From positions 919,501 through 983,500 of the forward strand of contig NZ_CP025513.1 of NCBI RefSeq assembly GCF_003491345.1: a stretch of DNA of 64,000 bases, given 5' to 3'. The notes under the pieces are model-generated. The model had not been told where the DNA came from, did not search any database, and saw nothing but the letters and a program-made list of their open reading frames with translations. The DNA comes from Neorhizobium sp. SOG26. Its GTDB lineage: Bacteria; Pseudomonadota; Alphaproteobacteria; Rhizobiales; Rhizobiaceae. A program made the position numbers and the translations under genes. This document shows, one piece after another, positions 1 through 9,612 of the stretch (position 1 is its first letter; the number at the start of each line of letters is the position of its first letter).

Positions 1-97
1 TTGCCGTGGCGGGGTAAGTGCAGGCTGTTTCTGCATCTGTCCCCCGACACGACCTTTGATGGACCTGCGCTTTGCGGCGCATGGAGTTGGAGCGGAT

Positions 98-1948
98 ATG
101 CGCAAACTAATCCCGTTATTGGGACCTTTAATGATAATGACTAGTGGCAATGCCCATGGACAGCAGGTGGAGCAGGAGGCTGTCCTTGAGCCCATCGTGA
201 TTTCCGCGCCGCTGAGGCGGGAAGCCGACATTGCCACCGCGACAAGTTCTGTCACCGTAATCGACGAAGCCGAGATTCGTGCGAGTGCGGCATCGGATCT
301 GGCCTCATTGCTGCGCTCGTACCCCGGTGTCAGCATCGCCACGTTTGGCGGGTTTGGCTCGAATGCCGAGGTCACCCTGCGCGGCGTCTCACCGACCCAG
401 ACGCTCGTGCTCATCAATGGGGTGCGCGCCTCATCAGCCACCAGCGGCACCACGTCCATCTTCAACGTGCCGCTCGAGTCCATCTCGCGCATCGAGATCG
501 CCAAGGGGGCGCATTCGGCGCAGTACGGATCCGACGCCATCGGCGGCGTCATCAATATCATCACCAAGGATGGTTCCGGTTGCCCCGACGGCAAGGACCA
601 CTGCTCGACGGTGACGGTCGGCGTGGAGCACCCGTGGGGTGCGTCTGGCCGCGTCGAAACCCGCGGCAAGACCGATGGCGGCTTGAACTACGGCTTCGGG
701 ATCACCGGCCGGGGAACGCGAGGGTATGACTTCACCGGCCCGACCTCCTGGGGACACGAGCCCGATGATGATGGTTTCCGCCAAGGCAGTTTCGACCTTC
801 GCCTGTCACAGGATTTCGATTGGGGCAGGCTTTATGCCGACGGTTTCTACGCACGCGGCATGTCAGAGTTCGATGCTTTCCCCGATTCCAACGAAGCGCG
901 CACAGTGACATTTGCCGGCAAGGTTGGCGCGCAGATCAATCATAGCGATGACTGGTTCTCGCGCATCGAAGTGTCGAACGCCATTGACGACGCACGAAAC
1001 CATCGCGATGGCGTCCCGGGCCACGAAGACTACCGCACCGTGCGCTCTGGCGTCTTGTTGACCACCCAGAAAACGCTCAAGACAGATCTTGCCGAACACG
1101 TCTTCAGCGGCGGGGTAGAAGCCTACCGCGAACAGATTGACACCAATGTCGTGAGCTACGCGGTTGAGGACCGCACACTCGCGGGCATCTTCGGGCAGTA
1201 CGCGCTGTCGATGGGATCGTTCAACGTCGATGCTGGCCTTCGCCATGACTATAATGAGCAGTTCGGAGAGGCGACCACCTACAATCTCGGCGCGCGCTAC
1301 GAACTGATGGAAGGACTGAGCGCGCGCGCCTCCTTTGGCACGGGGTTCCGCGCCCCGACCTTCAACGACCTCTATTACCCCGGTTGGTCGAACCCGAACC
1401 TCTTGCCGGAGCGCTCCAAGTCCGTGGAAGCCGGCCTCGCATGGCAGATCGATCCGGACACAAGTCTGGATGTCGCCATCTACCGAACCTGGATCTCCGA
1501 GGCGATCGCTCTTGATGCCTCGTATCTTCCATACAACATCGGAAGTGCTCGAATTTCCGGAATCGAGGCGACCATGTCACACCGGATCAATGAGAGCTGG
1601 ACGGTGAACGGAAGCCTGGATCTTCGCCAGCCGCGGGACCAAGATACCGGCAATGACATCCCCAACCGTGAGCGGTTCAAGGGCTCGATCGGCGCTGTCT
1701 ATACGCCTACGGAGAGCCTCACGCTTTCCGCCAACCTGCTCTACGTTGCGTCGCGTTACATCGATGCAAGCAACACCAGGAAGTTGCCAGACTTCGTGAC
1801 CATGGATTTCGCCGCCACCTATGATGTCGATGAGCAGTCACAGTGGAAACTTGCCGTCCTGAACGCGTTCGATGAGGATTATTCGACGCGCGAAGGCTTC
1901 CGGGCACCCGGCCGGACCATTAGTCTCAGCGTCTCCCGTCAATTCTGA
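98..1948 (+). CDS. TonB-dependent outer-membrane receptor, BtuB-like
   Basis: Probable outer-membrane receptor of about 616 residues that takes up a corrinoid or iron chelate using TonB energy. After a signal peptide (MRKLIPLL... with a cleavage region near GNAHGQ) there is a plug domain with LRSYPGVSI, a VLINGVR segment and YGSDAIGGVINIIT, which resembles BtuB. A long beta-barrel follows and the protein ends in an aromatic residue (SVSRQF), as outer-membrane barrels do. An upstream in-frame ATG at 56 exists, but ATG 98 is preferred because GGAG lies five bases before it and the signal peptide starts there. It is followed after 19 bases by a binding protein, FecCD permease and ATPase, so these four form one uptake operon. 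The substrate (cobalamin versus siderophore or haem) is inferred only from the BtuB-like plug. Confidence 0.88.
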   Translation: MRKLIPLLGPLMIMTSGNAHGQQVEQEAVLEPIVISAPLRREADIATATSSVTVIDEAEIRASAASDLASLLRSYPGVSIATFGGFGSNAEVTLRGVSPTQTLVLINGVRASSATSGTTSIFNVPLESISRIEIAKGAHSAQYGSDAIGGVINIITKDGSGCPDGKDHCSTVTVGVEHPWGASGRVETRGKTDGGLNYGFGITGRGTRGYDFTGPTSWGHEPDDDGFRQGSFDLRLSQDFDWGRLYADGFYARGMSEFDAFPDSNEARTVTFAGKVGAQINHSDDWFSRIEVSNAIDDARNHRDGVPGHEDYRTVRSGVLLTTQKTLKTDLAEHVFSGGVEAYREQIDTNVVSYAVEDRTLAGIFGQYALSMGSFNVDAGLRHDYNEQFGEATTYNLGARYELMEGLSARASFGTGFRAPTFNDLYYPGWSNPNLLPERSKSVEAGLAWQIDPDTSLDVAIYRTWISEAIALDASYLPYNIGSARISGIEATMSHRINESWTVNGSLDLRQPRDQDTGNDIPNRERFKGSIGAVYTPTESLTLSANLLYVASRYIDASNTRKLPDFVTMDFAATYDVDEQSQWKLAVLNAFDEDYSTREGFRAPGRTISLSVSRQF

Positions 1949-1967
1949 TTGAGACAGCGGTAGGGGG

Positions 1968-2849
1968 ATGAGCAGCTTGGCAAGAATGATGTGCATGCCC
2001 CACCTGTTGCGGAGTTTGAAGAGCGGGCGTTTTGTGCTGGTGGCTGCCGTTCTTGGCCTCGTCAGCACACCCGCCTTCAGCCAGCCTCGCCGTGTCGTGT
2101 CTTTGAACGTCTGCACCGATCAGTTGGCTATGCTCGTGGCGGAGCCTGGGCAATTGCTGTCGGTCTCTCATCTTGCAGCCGATCCCGCGGTTTCCGCACT
2201 GGCTGAGGCTGCCCGGGCGTACCGTCTCAACTATGGCTCGGCGGAAGAGGTCTTCATGATGAAGCCGGACCTAGTGCTCGCCGGTAGCTACACAACCCGC
2301 TCCACCGTGAACCTGCTTCGCGGACTGGGCGTAACGGTGGAGGAATTTCCTCCGGCGAGCTCGCTTGATGACATCCCTCGGGACATCAGGCGGATGGGGC
2401 AAGTTCTCCAGCGCGAGACGCAGGCTGAAGCCCTCGCAGGCAAGTTCGAGGCGGAACTTGCAGCCCTGGAGGCGCTGCCACCGACAGGCATGAGCGCCGC
2501 GTTCTATTACGCCAACAGCTATACTGCCGGGGGCGGCACGCTTGTTGACGCGATCGTCGCGGCTGCCGGTATGACCAACGCCGCGCAATGGATCGGCCTG
2601 TCCGGCACGGCGTATCTACCCTTGGAGAGCCTGATTTTAGCCGGGCCTGATGTCGTGGTGCTGGGTGATCACGCGTATGAAAAGCCGGCACTGGCGCAGG
2701 CTAACTTTGCGCATCCGGCTCTCGCCGATTTCATCAACAGCCGGCGCTCTGTGTCCGTGCCGCCGCGGATGACGATCTGCGGTGGCCCCGTCACACTTGA
2801 AGCCGCGCGGATCTTGCGAGCGGTAGCCGAGGGGGATAAGGGAACGTGA
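1968..2849 (+). CDS. Periplasmic binding protein of FecB/BtuF type
   Basis: Substrate-binding protein (293 residues) of the cobalamin/iron-chelate ABC family. An N-terminal signal segment (FVLVAAVLGLVSTPAFSQ) leads into RRVVSLNVCTDQLAMLV, typical of the first lobe of COG0614 binding proteins. KPDLVLAG marks the family's strand before the interdomain helix. It would capture the ligand delivered by the TonB receptor and pass it to the permease at 2846. Its stop codon overlaps the GTG start of that permease (GTGA), indicating translational coupling. The start is uncertain: ATG 1968 has a G-rich stretch that is very close, and later in-frame ATGs also fit a signal peptide. Confidence 0.82.
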   Translation: MSSLARMMCMPHLLRSLKSGRFVLVAAVLGLVSTPAFSQPRRVVSLNVCTDQLAMLVAEPGQLLSVSHLAADPAVSALAEAARAYRLNYGSAEEVFMMKPDLVLAGSYTTRSTVNLLRGLGVTVEEFPPASSLDDIPRDIRRMGQVLQRETQAEALAGKFEAELAALEALPPTGMSAAFYYANSYTAGGGTLVDAIVAAAGMTNAAQWIGLSGTAYLPLESLILAGPDVVVLGDHAYEKPALAQANFAHPALADFINSRRSVSVPPRMTICGGPVTLEAARILRAVAEGDKGT

Positions 2850-3847
2850 ACCCACGCCTCTCCCATCGGCTGCTGATCACCGGCCTCGTCCTGCTGGTCA
2901 TGTTGACCTTCCTCCTGTCGCTCTTCAGCGGGCCGGCCAGTTTTGGGGTGTGGGAAAGCCTGCGGGCGCTGATGTCTGACGACGCCGGCTCCATCGCGCT
3001 CATCATGCACGAGATCCGCCTGCCGCGCGCCCTTCTCGGGCTGATGGTCGGTTTCACGCTCGGCCTCTCGGGTGCAGTGCTCCAAGGTTATCTGCGAAAC
3101 CCATTGGCCGAACCGGGGCTGATAGGGGTCAGCGCCTCCGCCTCGCTGGGGGCGGTACTAGCGCTCTATACCGGGCTCTCTGTCCTGTTCCCGCTGGCCT
3201 TGCCGCTTGCTGCACTGGCCGCTGCCGTGGTCTCGGTCCTCGTCGTCCAGTTTCTCGCCGGTGCCTCGGGCAGTTTCGTCACCATCATCCTTGCCGGCGT
3301 CGCCGTCTCGACCTTTGCGACCGCCATGACATCGCTGGTCCTTAATCTGTCTCCCAATCCTTATGCCGCCCTCGAGATCATGTTCTGGATGCTGGGGTCG
3401 CTGGAGGATCGGTCTTTTGAACATGTCCTGCTGGCCGCACCTGCGATGATCCTCGGCTGGGTCATGCTTCTCGGCGTTGGCCGGGGCCTCGATGCCCTGG
3501 CCCTTGGTCGTGACACGGCTGCCAGCATGGGCGTCAATCTGCGCCAGGTGCAGTTCCTCGCGATCTTCGGCACGGCGGCGTCCGTCGGCGCGGCAACCTC
3601 GGTGACCGGCTCGATTGGCTTTGTCGGGCTTGTCGTGCCGCATCTCCTGCGGCCGTTGACCCGGTCGCTGCCCTCTCGGCTGTTGCTCGCCAGTGGCCTC
3701 GGTGGTGCGGCACTCATTCTGGCAGCCGATGTTCTTGTTCGCCTTGTCGCTCCGGAGCGTGGCCTGAAGCTTGGGGTCGTCACGGCCGTCATCGGTGCGC
3801 CCTTCTTCCTAGCACTCGTCTGGCGCAGCAGGAGGCAGATGATTTGA
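2846..3847 (+). CDS. FecCD/BtuC-family ABC permease
   Basis: Inner-membrane permease of 333 residues with about nine to ten hydrophobic segments. It contains the FecCD-family landmarks IRLPRALLGLMVG near residue 55, GAVLQGYLRNPLAEPGLIG near residue 80, and GSIGFVGLVVPHLLR near residue 255, the last being the coupling-loop region that contacts the ATPase. It starts with GTG, overlapping the stop of the binding protein. Its own stop overlaps the TTG start of the ATPase, so the three transporter genes are translationally linked. It imports the same ligand as the upstream TonB receptor, probably a corrinoid or iron chelate. Confidence 0.88.
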   Translation: MNPRLSHRLLITGLVLLVMLTFLLSLFSGPASFGVWESLRALMSDDAGSIALIMHEIRLPRALLGLMVGFTLGLSGAVLQGYLRNPLAEPGLIGVSASASLGAVLALYTGLSVLFPLALPLAALAAAVVSVLVVQFLAGASGSFVTIILAGVAVSTFATAMTSLVLNLSPNPYAALEIMFWMLGSLEDRSFEHVLLAAPAMILGWVMLLGVGRGLDALALGRDTAASMGVNLRQVQFLAIFGTAASVGAATSVTGSIGFVGLVVPHLLRPLTRSLPSRLLLASGLGGAALILAADVLVRLVAPERGLKLGVVTAVIGAPFFLALVWRSRRQMI

Positions 3848-4635
3848 CCCGATTGCCTTTGCTTGAAGTCGCGCTGCAGCGGGTTCTTCGGGGAACCCGC
3901 TCTGTCCTGGGGCAGATCGCCTGTCGGATCGAACCCGGCGAGGTCGTCGGCCTGCTTGGCCCCAACGGCGCCGGCAAATCCACCTTGTTGCGATCGCTGT
4001 GCGGTCTGATCCCCTTCGAAGGCAAGGTCCTCGTGCAGGGAAAACCCATCAACAGGCTTCACGGGCGCGAGCGGGCAGGTCTCATCGCGTATGTTCCGCA
4101 AGAGCATGATGTCGCCTGGCCGATCAGTGCCGCCGATCTCGTCGCGCTGGGACGGGACGCACACAGGACGAGTTGTGTAGCAAAGCTGAGTTCGGAGGAC
4201 CAGCGTGCCGTCGTACAAGCGATGGAGCGCATGGATGTTGCAAGGCTCGCATCACGGCCGGTCGACACATTGTCAGGCGGCGAAAAGGCCCGCGTGCTGA
4301 TTGCGCGGGCGCTGGCGCAGGAAACGCCGCTGCTGCTCACCGATGAGCCTGCCGCAGGGCTCGATCCGCTCCACCAGGTCAATCTGATGAAGACATTCCG
4401 CAGCCTCGCGGACGATGGGCGTGCGGTGGTGCTTTCGATGCATGACCTGGGTCTTGCGGCGCGCTGGTGCACGCGGCTCATTCTCCTGAACAGGGGTGAG
4501 GTCGTCGCAGACGGGTCGCCGGAAGTGGTCCTGCGGCCGGATGTGATAGCGCAGGTTTATGGTGTCTCGGCCTACATCGCCACTGTTGAGGGCGGTTTGG
4601 TTGTCCAGGTGCTTGAGCCGACCTCTACCCGATAA
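3844..4635 (+). CDS. ABC transporter ATPase for the cobalamin/iron-chelate importer
   Basis: Cytoplasmic ATPase of 263 residues powering the 2846 permease. Visible motifs are Walker A GPNGAGKST, a Q-loop region (AYVPQEHD), the ABC signature LSGGEKARV, Walker B LLLTDEP and the H-loop MHDLGLA. A TTG start overlaps the preceding stop (TTGA). The last codon lies inside a perfect 14-base palindrome (4631-4644) and transcription probably ends shortly after. A BtuD/FecE assignment rests on the operon context. Confidence 0.87.
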   Translation: MTRLPLLEVALQRVLRGTRSVLGQIACRIEPGEVVGLLGPNGAGKSTLLRSLCGLIPFEGKVLVQGKPINRLHGRERAGLIAYVPQEHDVAWPISAADLVALGRDAHRTSCVAKLSSEDQRAVVQAMERMDVARLASRPVDTLSGGEKARVLIARALAQETPLLLTDEPAAGLDPLHQVNLMKTFRSLADDGRAVVLSMHDLGLAARWCTRLILLNRGEVVADGSPEVVLRPDVIAQVYGVSAYIATVEGGLVVQVLEPTSTR

Positions 4636-4678
4636 AGCTTTATCACGCCACCGCTTCCGGGCCTGACGTGCGTCAGGC
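4631..4678. terminator. Palindromes after the uptake operon, possible bidirectional terminator
   Basis: Two inverted repeats lie here. GATAAAGCTTTATC (4631-4644) is a perfect 14-base palindrome overlapping the ATPase stop codon. GCCTGAC-GTGC-GTCAGGC (4661-4678) makes a 7-bp stem with a 4-base loop. They lie between two converging coding regions. Neither is followed by a clear T tract, so a factor-independent terminator is only a possibility. Confidence 0.35.
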
Positions 4679-5018
4679 ACTTGCCCGGGCAGCGGCAAGA
4701 GCAGCAGCGACCTGGTTGACCACCGCCAGCCGTTCGTTCGGCTCGGATTTCTCAAAGGCTGCATCGAGCATCGTTGCATACCCTTCAAGCCGTGCCAGTT
4801 CCTGGTCGAAGACTGCGGCATGGATCGGCTCGCCATAGTGGAGATCAGCGACTTCCTGGGTGGCGGTCGCGAGCAGGAAATAACCGCTGGCCCGCTCCTT
4901 GTCGCGCAGCGCGGCCTCCTGGGCCGCCGTTGCGGCGGCGCGATAAGCCCGCGCTGCATTGCCCTTCTGGCGAATGATGTTCGGTGATCGACCTAAACAT
5001 CGTATCGGGATCCTTCAT
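4673..5018 (-). pseudogene. Small unknown gene or C-terminal extension with a one-base shift
   Basis: Reading the minus strand from ATG 5018 gives KDPDTMFRSIT, and the frame then continues sensibly only if one base is removed near 4983-4984 (CC read as C). After that it runs NIIRQKGNAARAYRAA and on to a stop at 4673. The restored product would be about 114 residues, Ala/Glu-rich and helical, and I do not recognise it. The M20 remnant upstream stays open into this region, so it could instead be the tail of that protein. It lies at the end of the decayed minus-strand operon ATPase-M20. Confidence 0.45.
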
Positions 5019-5885
5019 TGTCTGGCGGAGGGCATTAATCTTCCCCGACCGTTTGGCAGGGTTCATCAGGAACTGGTGCAGGACAGTCGTGGCGATGGCG
5101 AAATCGGCGATCTCCATCGCTTCCTGCGGGTTGTGCGAGCCGTTTCGGTTGCGAATGAAGATCATGCCGGCGGGAACGCCAGCATGCGCAAAGACGGCCG
5201 CATCATGGCCACCTCCGGACGGTAAAAGTGCCGGCTCGACGCCCACCGCTTCCGCGGCCCGCAAGAGTTCATTGATGAGTGACGGATCGCAGAGCGCAGG
5301 CTCGGTTCTGAGAGGCGTGCCGAGCTCGAAGCGCACCGCACGTTCCTGCTCGATGCGCGCCACATGCTTCAGCATCAGCGCGTGCATGGTCTCCAGCGTC
5401 TCGCGATCTTGGCTGCGAACATCAAGGCTGAAGTGGACGCTATCCGGAATGCGGGAGAGCGCATGTTTTTGCTGGTCGGTCGAAACCATGCCGCTGGTGA
5501 CAACAAGATGGCAGCCTTTCGCCACCAAGTCATGCCATGCGGCATCCAGCACATTGAGCAGTTCCGCCATGGCCAGCACAGGATCGTGCCGATAAGCGAG
5601 GGGAACTGCGCCGGAATGACCGGCTTCACCAAAGCAGGAAATGGTCTTGTAGCGGAAATTTCCGCGGATGCCGGAGACGATCGCGGCCGGCAGGTTGCGC
5701 TCGATCAGCACGGGGCCTTGCTCGATATGGACTTCGACATAGGGGGTGATCGCCTCCCGGTCGAGGAGCGGCCTCCCGGCCCCTACGGCTGTCATGTCGA
5801 CGCCGGCTGCTTCCATGTGTTCAAAGAGCGTGCGGCCATCGCCCTTGTGGCGAGAGACTAGCTCCTCCACTACGCTTGCGGCCAG
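5019..5885 (-). pseudogene. M20-family amidohydrolase (hydantoinase/carbamoylase type), N-terminus missing
   Basis: The C-terminal two thirds of a zinc-dependent M20 amidase of the N-carbamoyl-amino-acid/allantoate amidohydrolase group. Recognisable are VEVHIEQGPVL, the dimerisation-domain start GEAGHSGAVPLAYRHDP, and the C-terminal SGGGHDAAVF...GMIFIRN...GSHNPQE with its metal/substrate histidines. The first roughly 190 residues, which hold most metal ligands, are absent. Upstream the sequence runs directly into an out-of-frame ABC ATPase fragment, so this looks like the product of a deletion. Intact, the enzyme could have hydrolysed a carbamoyl intermediate of pyrimidine breakdown, which would fit the nucleoside genes alongside. 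Confidence 0.75.
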
Positions 5886-6084
5886 CCGTATCAAGCGTGA
5901 TGGTCCCGCCGGTCGCCTGATCGAGGCCAGAGATGAGACGCAGCAGGGTGGATTTACCGCAGCCGGATGGACCGACAATCGAGATGAACTCGCCTTCCTT
6001 GATGGTGATGGTGACCGGCTCGAGCGCCGTCACCGTCCCGTGGTCCGCGACGAATGTCTTATGAACACCCGCAATATCGATCAT
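5886..6084 (-). pseudogene. ABC transporter ATPase, N-terminal fragment only
   Basis: The first 65-70 residues of a NitT/TauT-type ATPase. It starts [11 protein letters not shown] at 6084, has the Walker A motif [13 protein letters not shown] near residue 38, and [12 protein letters not shown]. Homology then stops. The frame runs on out of register through M20 sequence to a stop at 5821. Q-loop, signature, Walker B and H-loop are all missing, so it cannot be active. It is divergent from the permease at 6302 and was very likely the ATPase of that transporter. Confidence 0.78.
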
Positions 6085-6301
6085 CCGCTCCGACTGCGCC
6101 ACCCGCAAACTCCGTGTACCAAGATAGGGAAAAGCACGCGCCGGGGACAACGCCCGGGCAAGCTGAAATGTGTCCACAACGTCGATCTCGCACGTCCGCG
6201 TGGAGAGGGCACCAAGCTTGATCCTGCTTACCACGCACTCGTCGCCCAACTTCGCCGCGATCTGCGCGATCCACATTCTGCCACGAGCGGGGAGGGCACT
6301 G

Positions 6302-7066
6302 ATGGCGAGGCGCCTCACCGCGTGGGTGGATTACGCGCTGGCTCTTGCTGGTCTGCTCGGTGCCTGGTGGTTTGCTACGGGACCGATGGCAATGCCAACA
6401 TACCTTCTGCCGTCACCTCTGCGGACCTGGAATGCGTTGGCAGGCATAGCCGCCTCTGGCGAGCTCTGGTTGCATCTCGGCTTCACGCTGCAGAACATCG
6501 TTCTCGGCCTGGCGCTCGGCTGCGTCGCAGGTATTGGACTTGCCTTCCTGATGACGCGCTTTCCCAAGCTCGCCGTGTGGCTTGATGGCCCGTTGGTGAT
6601 CCTGCAGACCGCGCCGAAGATCGCGCTCGCGCCACTTTTCATCGTCTGGTTCGGCTTCGGCGTCCTTTCAAAGGTCATCCTGATCTTCTCGCTGGTCTTC
6701 TTCCCGGTCTTCATCGGGGCGATCGCCGGCTTCCGCGCGCTTGATCCCAAGATGAAGGATCTCGCGAAGCTATTGGGCTTGAGCAACATCCTGCGCTTTC
6801 GGCAGATCGAGCTGCCGTCCGCCATGCCGGAGATCTTTGTCGGGCTGAAGATTGGCGCCGTGCAGGCCCTTGTGGGCGCCGTGCTTGCCGAGTGGATGTC
6901 CGGCAAATTCGGTCTCGGTTACCTGATGACCTTTGCGGGTGCGACCTACAAGACGCCGCTGCTGTTCGCGGCCGTGCTGGTGACCGTGTTGGTTGGGCTG
7001 GCCATGCATGTCGTGCTGACGATCCTGGAAAACCGGCTGCTTTCCTGGAAGGGAGCGAAGAAATGA
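6302..7066 (+). CDS. NitT/TauT-type ABC permease
   Basis: Inner-membrane permease of about 254 residues (BPD_transp_1 fold, six or so hydrophobic segments). The cytoplasmic EAA-like loop appears as [22 protein letters not shown], the coupling helix to an ATPase. ATG 6302 is chosen over the upstream ATG 6170 because a GGGGAGGG ribosome site precedes it and the product then has a standard length. Its stop overlaps the next start (ATGA at 7063). A second homologous permease lies at 8858, so the pair probably forms a heterodimer. The only ATPase nearby is truncated. Confidence 0.88.
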   Translation: MARRLTAWVDYALALAGLLGAWWFATGPMAMPTYLLPSPLRTWNALAGIAASGELWLHLGFTLQNIVLGLALGCVAGIGLAFLMTRFPKLAVWLDGPLVILQTAPKIALAPLFIVWFGFGVLSKVILIFSLVFFPVFIGAIAGFRALDPKMKDLAKLLGLSNILRFRQIELPSAMPEIFVGLKIGAVQALVGAVLAEWMSGKFGLGYLMTFAGATYKTPLLFAAVLVTVLVGLAMHVVLTILENRLLSWKGAKK

Positions 7067-7854
7067 CGAGCGCCGCCTTTCCCTGGAAGAACGGTCGTCC
7101 GCCGCATCTGCCCTGCGGGCCCGGAGATATTGCCGAGAATGTGCTCACCCCCGGCGATCCGGATCGCGTGCGGCTTCTCGCCGACATGCTGGAGGACGTG
7201 ACGGATTTCGGCCGAAAGCGCGAGTTCGCCGTCATCACCGGGACCTATGAAGGCGTACGGCTGACGATCTGCTCCACCGGCATCGGCGGCCCGTCCACCG
7301 AAATCGCACTGGTGGAACTCGCCATGCTCGGCGCCAAGCGCGTGGTGCGCATTGGCGGCATGTCGTCGCTCGTGGCGGAATATGCAACTGGCTCTTTTGT
7401 GGCGGTAGATCGGGCCATTGGCGAGACCGGCACGGCCCGCACTTATCGTGCCGCGGGCGGTGAGGCGGCAGCATCACCCCGCATCGTCAACGGTCTGGTT
7501 GGTGCGGCCGCACAACTCGGACTCACCTGCCGCCCGGGCATGGTGGCCTCGACCGACAGCTACTATTTTGGCCAGGACCGTCGTTACCGCCCCGTTGATG
7601 ACGGGCAGGATCTCTCCGCTAATTTCATCGATCGCTTCCAGGCTCAAGGCGCCATCGGCGTCGAGATGGAAAGCGAGATCACCATGACCGTTGGCCGGGC
7701 GATCGGCCTTGAGACCGGTTGCCTACTTGGTGTCCATGGAAACCGCGCCACCGATGACTGGCTCGATGACTATGAGGCCACCCAGCGAAACCTTCTGCGC
7801 ATCGCAGGAAGGGCCTTTTCCTCCACAGAATGGGAACTCAGGAGTAAATCATGA
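7063..7854 (+). CDS. Nucleoside phosphorylase, uridine-phosphorylase-like
   Basis: Cytoplasmic enzyme of 263 residues of the NP-1/uridine phosphorylase family, which splits a nucleoside with phosphate into base and (deoxy)ribose-1-phosphate. Family marks are TPGDPDRVRLLA near the N-terminus (phosphate/ribose site), STGIGGPSTEIALVELAMLGA near residue 72, and GVEMESE near residue 190, where the Glu-Met-Glu segment binds ribose. The start overlaps the upstream permease stop and the stop overlaps the binding protein start (ATGA at 7851). Together with deoB downstream this suggests uptake and phosphorolysis of nucleosides. The exact base is not determinable from sequence alone. Confidence 0.85.
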   Translation: MTSAAFPWKNGRPPHLPCGPGDIAENVLTPGDPDRVRLLADMLEDVTDFGRKREFAVITGTYEGVRLTICSTGIGGPSTEIALVELAMLGAKRVVRIGGMSSLVAEYATGSFVAVDRAIGETGTARTYRAAGGEAAASPRIVNGLVGAAAQLGLTCRPGMVASTDSYYFGQDRRYRPVDDGQDLSANFIDRFQAQGAIGVEMESEITMTVGRAIGLETGCLLGVHGNRATDDWLDDYEATQRNLLRIAGRAFSSTEWELRSKS

Positions 7855-8855
7855 TCCAGTTTCGCGTGAAGACGGCAGCAAGCCTTGCTGCCCTGCTCAC
7901 CTCATCGCTGTTCGCCATGGCCGCTGAAGCCGCCGACAAGGTCGTGCTGCAGATCGACGGCGCTGCCGCTCCGTTCTACGCGCCGCTTTACGCTGGAGTC
8001 GAAAACGGCATCTTCGAGAAGAACGGGATCGAAGTCGAGTTCATCTATGCGGCTGCGGCCGATATCCTGACCAACATCGCTGCCGGCAACGTCGACTTCG
8101 GCTTCCCCAACGGTGATGCGGTTGTGGCCGCCGCTGCAAACGGCCTGCCGGTCAAGGTCGTTCACACCACCTACCAGCGCGGTATTGGCGCATTGCTCGC
8201 CAAGGAAGAAAGCGGCATCAAGTCGTACAAGGACCTGAAGGGTAAGAAGGTCGCCGTCACCAGCTTCGCAAGCCCGAACTACCTTCAGTTGCAGGTTGGC
8301 CTGCAGCAGGCTGGCCTGACGCTCGATGACGTCACCGTCGAAGTCGTTGCTACCGGTGCAATCGTCCAGTCGCTGCAGGCTGGCCAGGTCGACGCTATCG
8401 TCTTCTCGGAACTGCGCAAGTACAACCTCGAAGCTGACGGCACCAAGGTCACGATGATCCTGTCGAACGACTTCCTGCCATCCTTCGGCAACGTCGTCGT
8501 CACCAGCGACAAGAAGCTTGCTGAGAACGCTGACGTCGTGAAGCGCTTCACCACCGCCGTTACTCAGTCTTACGAATGGGTCATCGACGGCCATATCCCG
8601 GAAGCGCTCGACATCGCGCTGACGAAGTACACGCCGACCTGGCCGAAGGACCAGATGCCGATCCTGACGACCGCTTTCGAACAGACCTTCGTATCGTCGG
8701 TCTGGCAGAGTTCGCTCACCAAGGAAAAGGGTCTCGGTGCTGCTGACTTCGCCGCCTGGCAGAAGAACGCCGACATCCTGGCGCAGTACAAGGTCATCGA
8801 CAGCGCGCCGAAGGCTGAGGACTTCGTCGTCGATCCGTCGACCATCGGTCAGTAA
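7851..8855 (+). CDS. NMT1/THI5-like ABC substrate-binding protein
   Basis: Periplasmic binding protein of 334 residues. A signal peptide (MIQFRVKTAASLAALL...AMAAEA) precedes LQIDGAAAPFYAPLYAGVENGIFEKNGI, the typical opening of NMT1/SsuA/ThiY-type proteins that bind small planar ligands such as pyrimidines. LKGKKVAVTSFASPNYLQL is the second family segment. It lies between the two permeases and beside a nucleoside phosphorylase, so a nucleoside or pyrimidine ligand is inferred. Its codon use is strongly biased to a few C/G-ending codons, suggesting high expression. Confidence 0.87.
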   Translation: MIQFRVKTAASLAALLTSSLFAMAAEAADKVVLQIDGAAAPFYAPLYAGVENGIFEKNGIEVEFIYAAAADILTNIAAGNVDFGFPNGDAVVAAAANGLPVKVVHTTYQRGIGALLAKEESGIKSYKDLKGKKVAVTSFASPNYLQLQVGLQQAGLTLDDVTVEVVATGAIVQSLQAGQVDAIVFSELRKYNLEADGTKVTMILSNDFLPSFGNVVVTSDKKLAENADVVKRFTTAVTQSYEWVIDGHIPEALDIALTKYTPTWPKDQMPILTTAFEQTFVSSVWQSSLTKEKGLGAADFAAWQKNADILAQYKVIDSAPKAEDFVVDPSTIGQ

Positions 8856-8857
8856 GC

Positions 8858-9601
8858 ATGATCCTGCGTGGCTTAGCGGGTCTGATCGTGACCCTCGTCC
8901 TGTGGACGGCGATCGTCTTCATCTTCAACGTTCCGGCCTTTCTCCTGCCGGGACCTGTTGAGGTGTTCGATCGCGTCGCGTTTCTGTTCGAAAACGCCAA
9001 GCTGACCCGGCACATCTGGGTCACGCTCTCGGAAATCGTCGCTGGTTTCGTGTCCGGAACCGCCGCCGGCATTTTCGCTGGCGTCGTTTTCGCGCGCCTG
9101 CCTCGCGTCGAACGCTTTGCCACGCCGCTCATCCTGCTTCTGCAGACCGCTCCGAAAATCGCGATCGCGCCGCTGCTGTTACTCTGGCTCGGCATCGGCC
9201 CCACGCCAAAGATCGTGCTGATCGGGATTGTCACCTTCTTCCCCGTCATGCAGGGCATGGTGACAGGCCTGCGCTACGGGGAGGGGAGCTTCCGCGACCT
9301 TGCCTCTGTTCTGAAGCTCAGTCCCTGGCAGCGTTTCCGGCACATCGAACTGCCGTCTGCCTTGCCGTCAGTGCTGGCCGGCATGGCTGTTGCCACGACG
9401 CTTGCGATGACCGCCGCGGTCATCGGCGAACTGATCGGCGCCAACGAGGGCATCGGCTATCTCCTGTCCTCCGGCCAGGAAAACAGCGACACCGCGATCG
9501 TCATCGGCATGGTCATGCTGCTGTCGCTGATCGGCTGGGCCTTCTACGAGATGATCGAGTTCGTGCGCCGGCGCTCGCTTGGCCGGTTCCAGCTCTCCTG
9601 A
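8858..9601 (+). CDS. NitT/TauT-type ABC permease, second subunit
   Basis: Inner-membrane permease of 247 residues homologous to the 6302 product. The cytoplasmic coupling loop reads [22 protein letters not shown]. Both proteins share the [14 protein letters not shown] type membrane segment ([14 protein letters not shown] in the other). It begins three bases after the binding protein stop and ends 11 bases before deoB, so it belongs to the same operon. Without an intact ATPase in the window the importer may depend on an ATPase encoded elsewhere, or be inactive. Confidence 0.88.
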   Translation: MILRGLAGLIVTLVLWTAIVFIFNVPAFLLPGPVEVFDRVAFLFENAKLTRHIWVTLSEIVAGFVSGTAAGIFAGVVFARLPRVERFATPLILLLQTAPKIAIAPLLLLWLGIGPTPKIVLIGIVTFFPVMQGMVTGLRYGEGSFRDLASVLKLSPWQRFRHIELPSALPSVLAGMAVATTLAMTAAVIGELIGANEGIGYLLSSGQENSDTAIVIGMVMLLSLIGWAFYEMIEFVRRRSLGRFQLS

Positions 9602-9612
9602 GGTTCGAGCCG

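Noticed and set aside
1..97. Cobalamin riboswitch before the TonB receptor gene
   Set aside because: Expected for a btuB-like gene, but no B12-box-like sequence is visible in the short leader available; most of any riboswitch would lie before the window.
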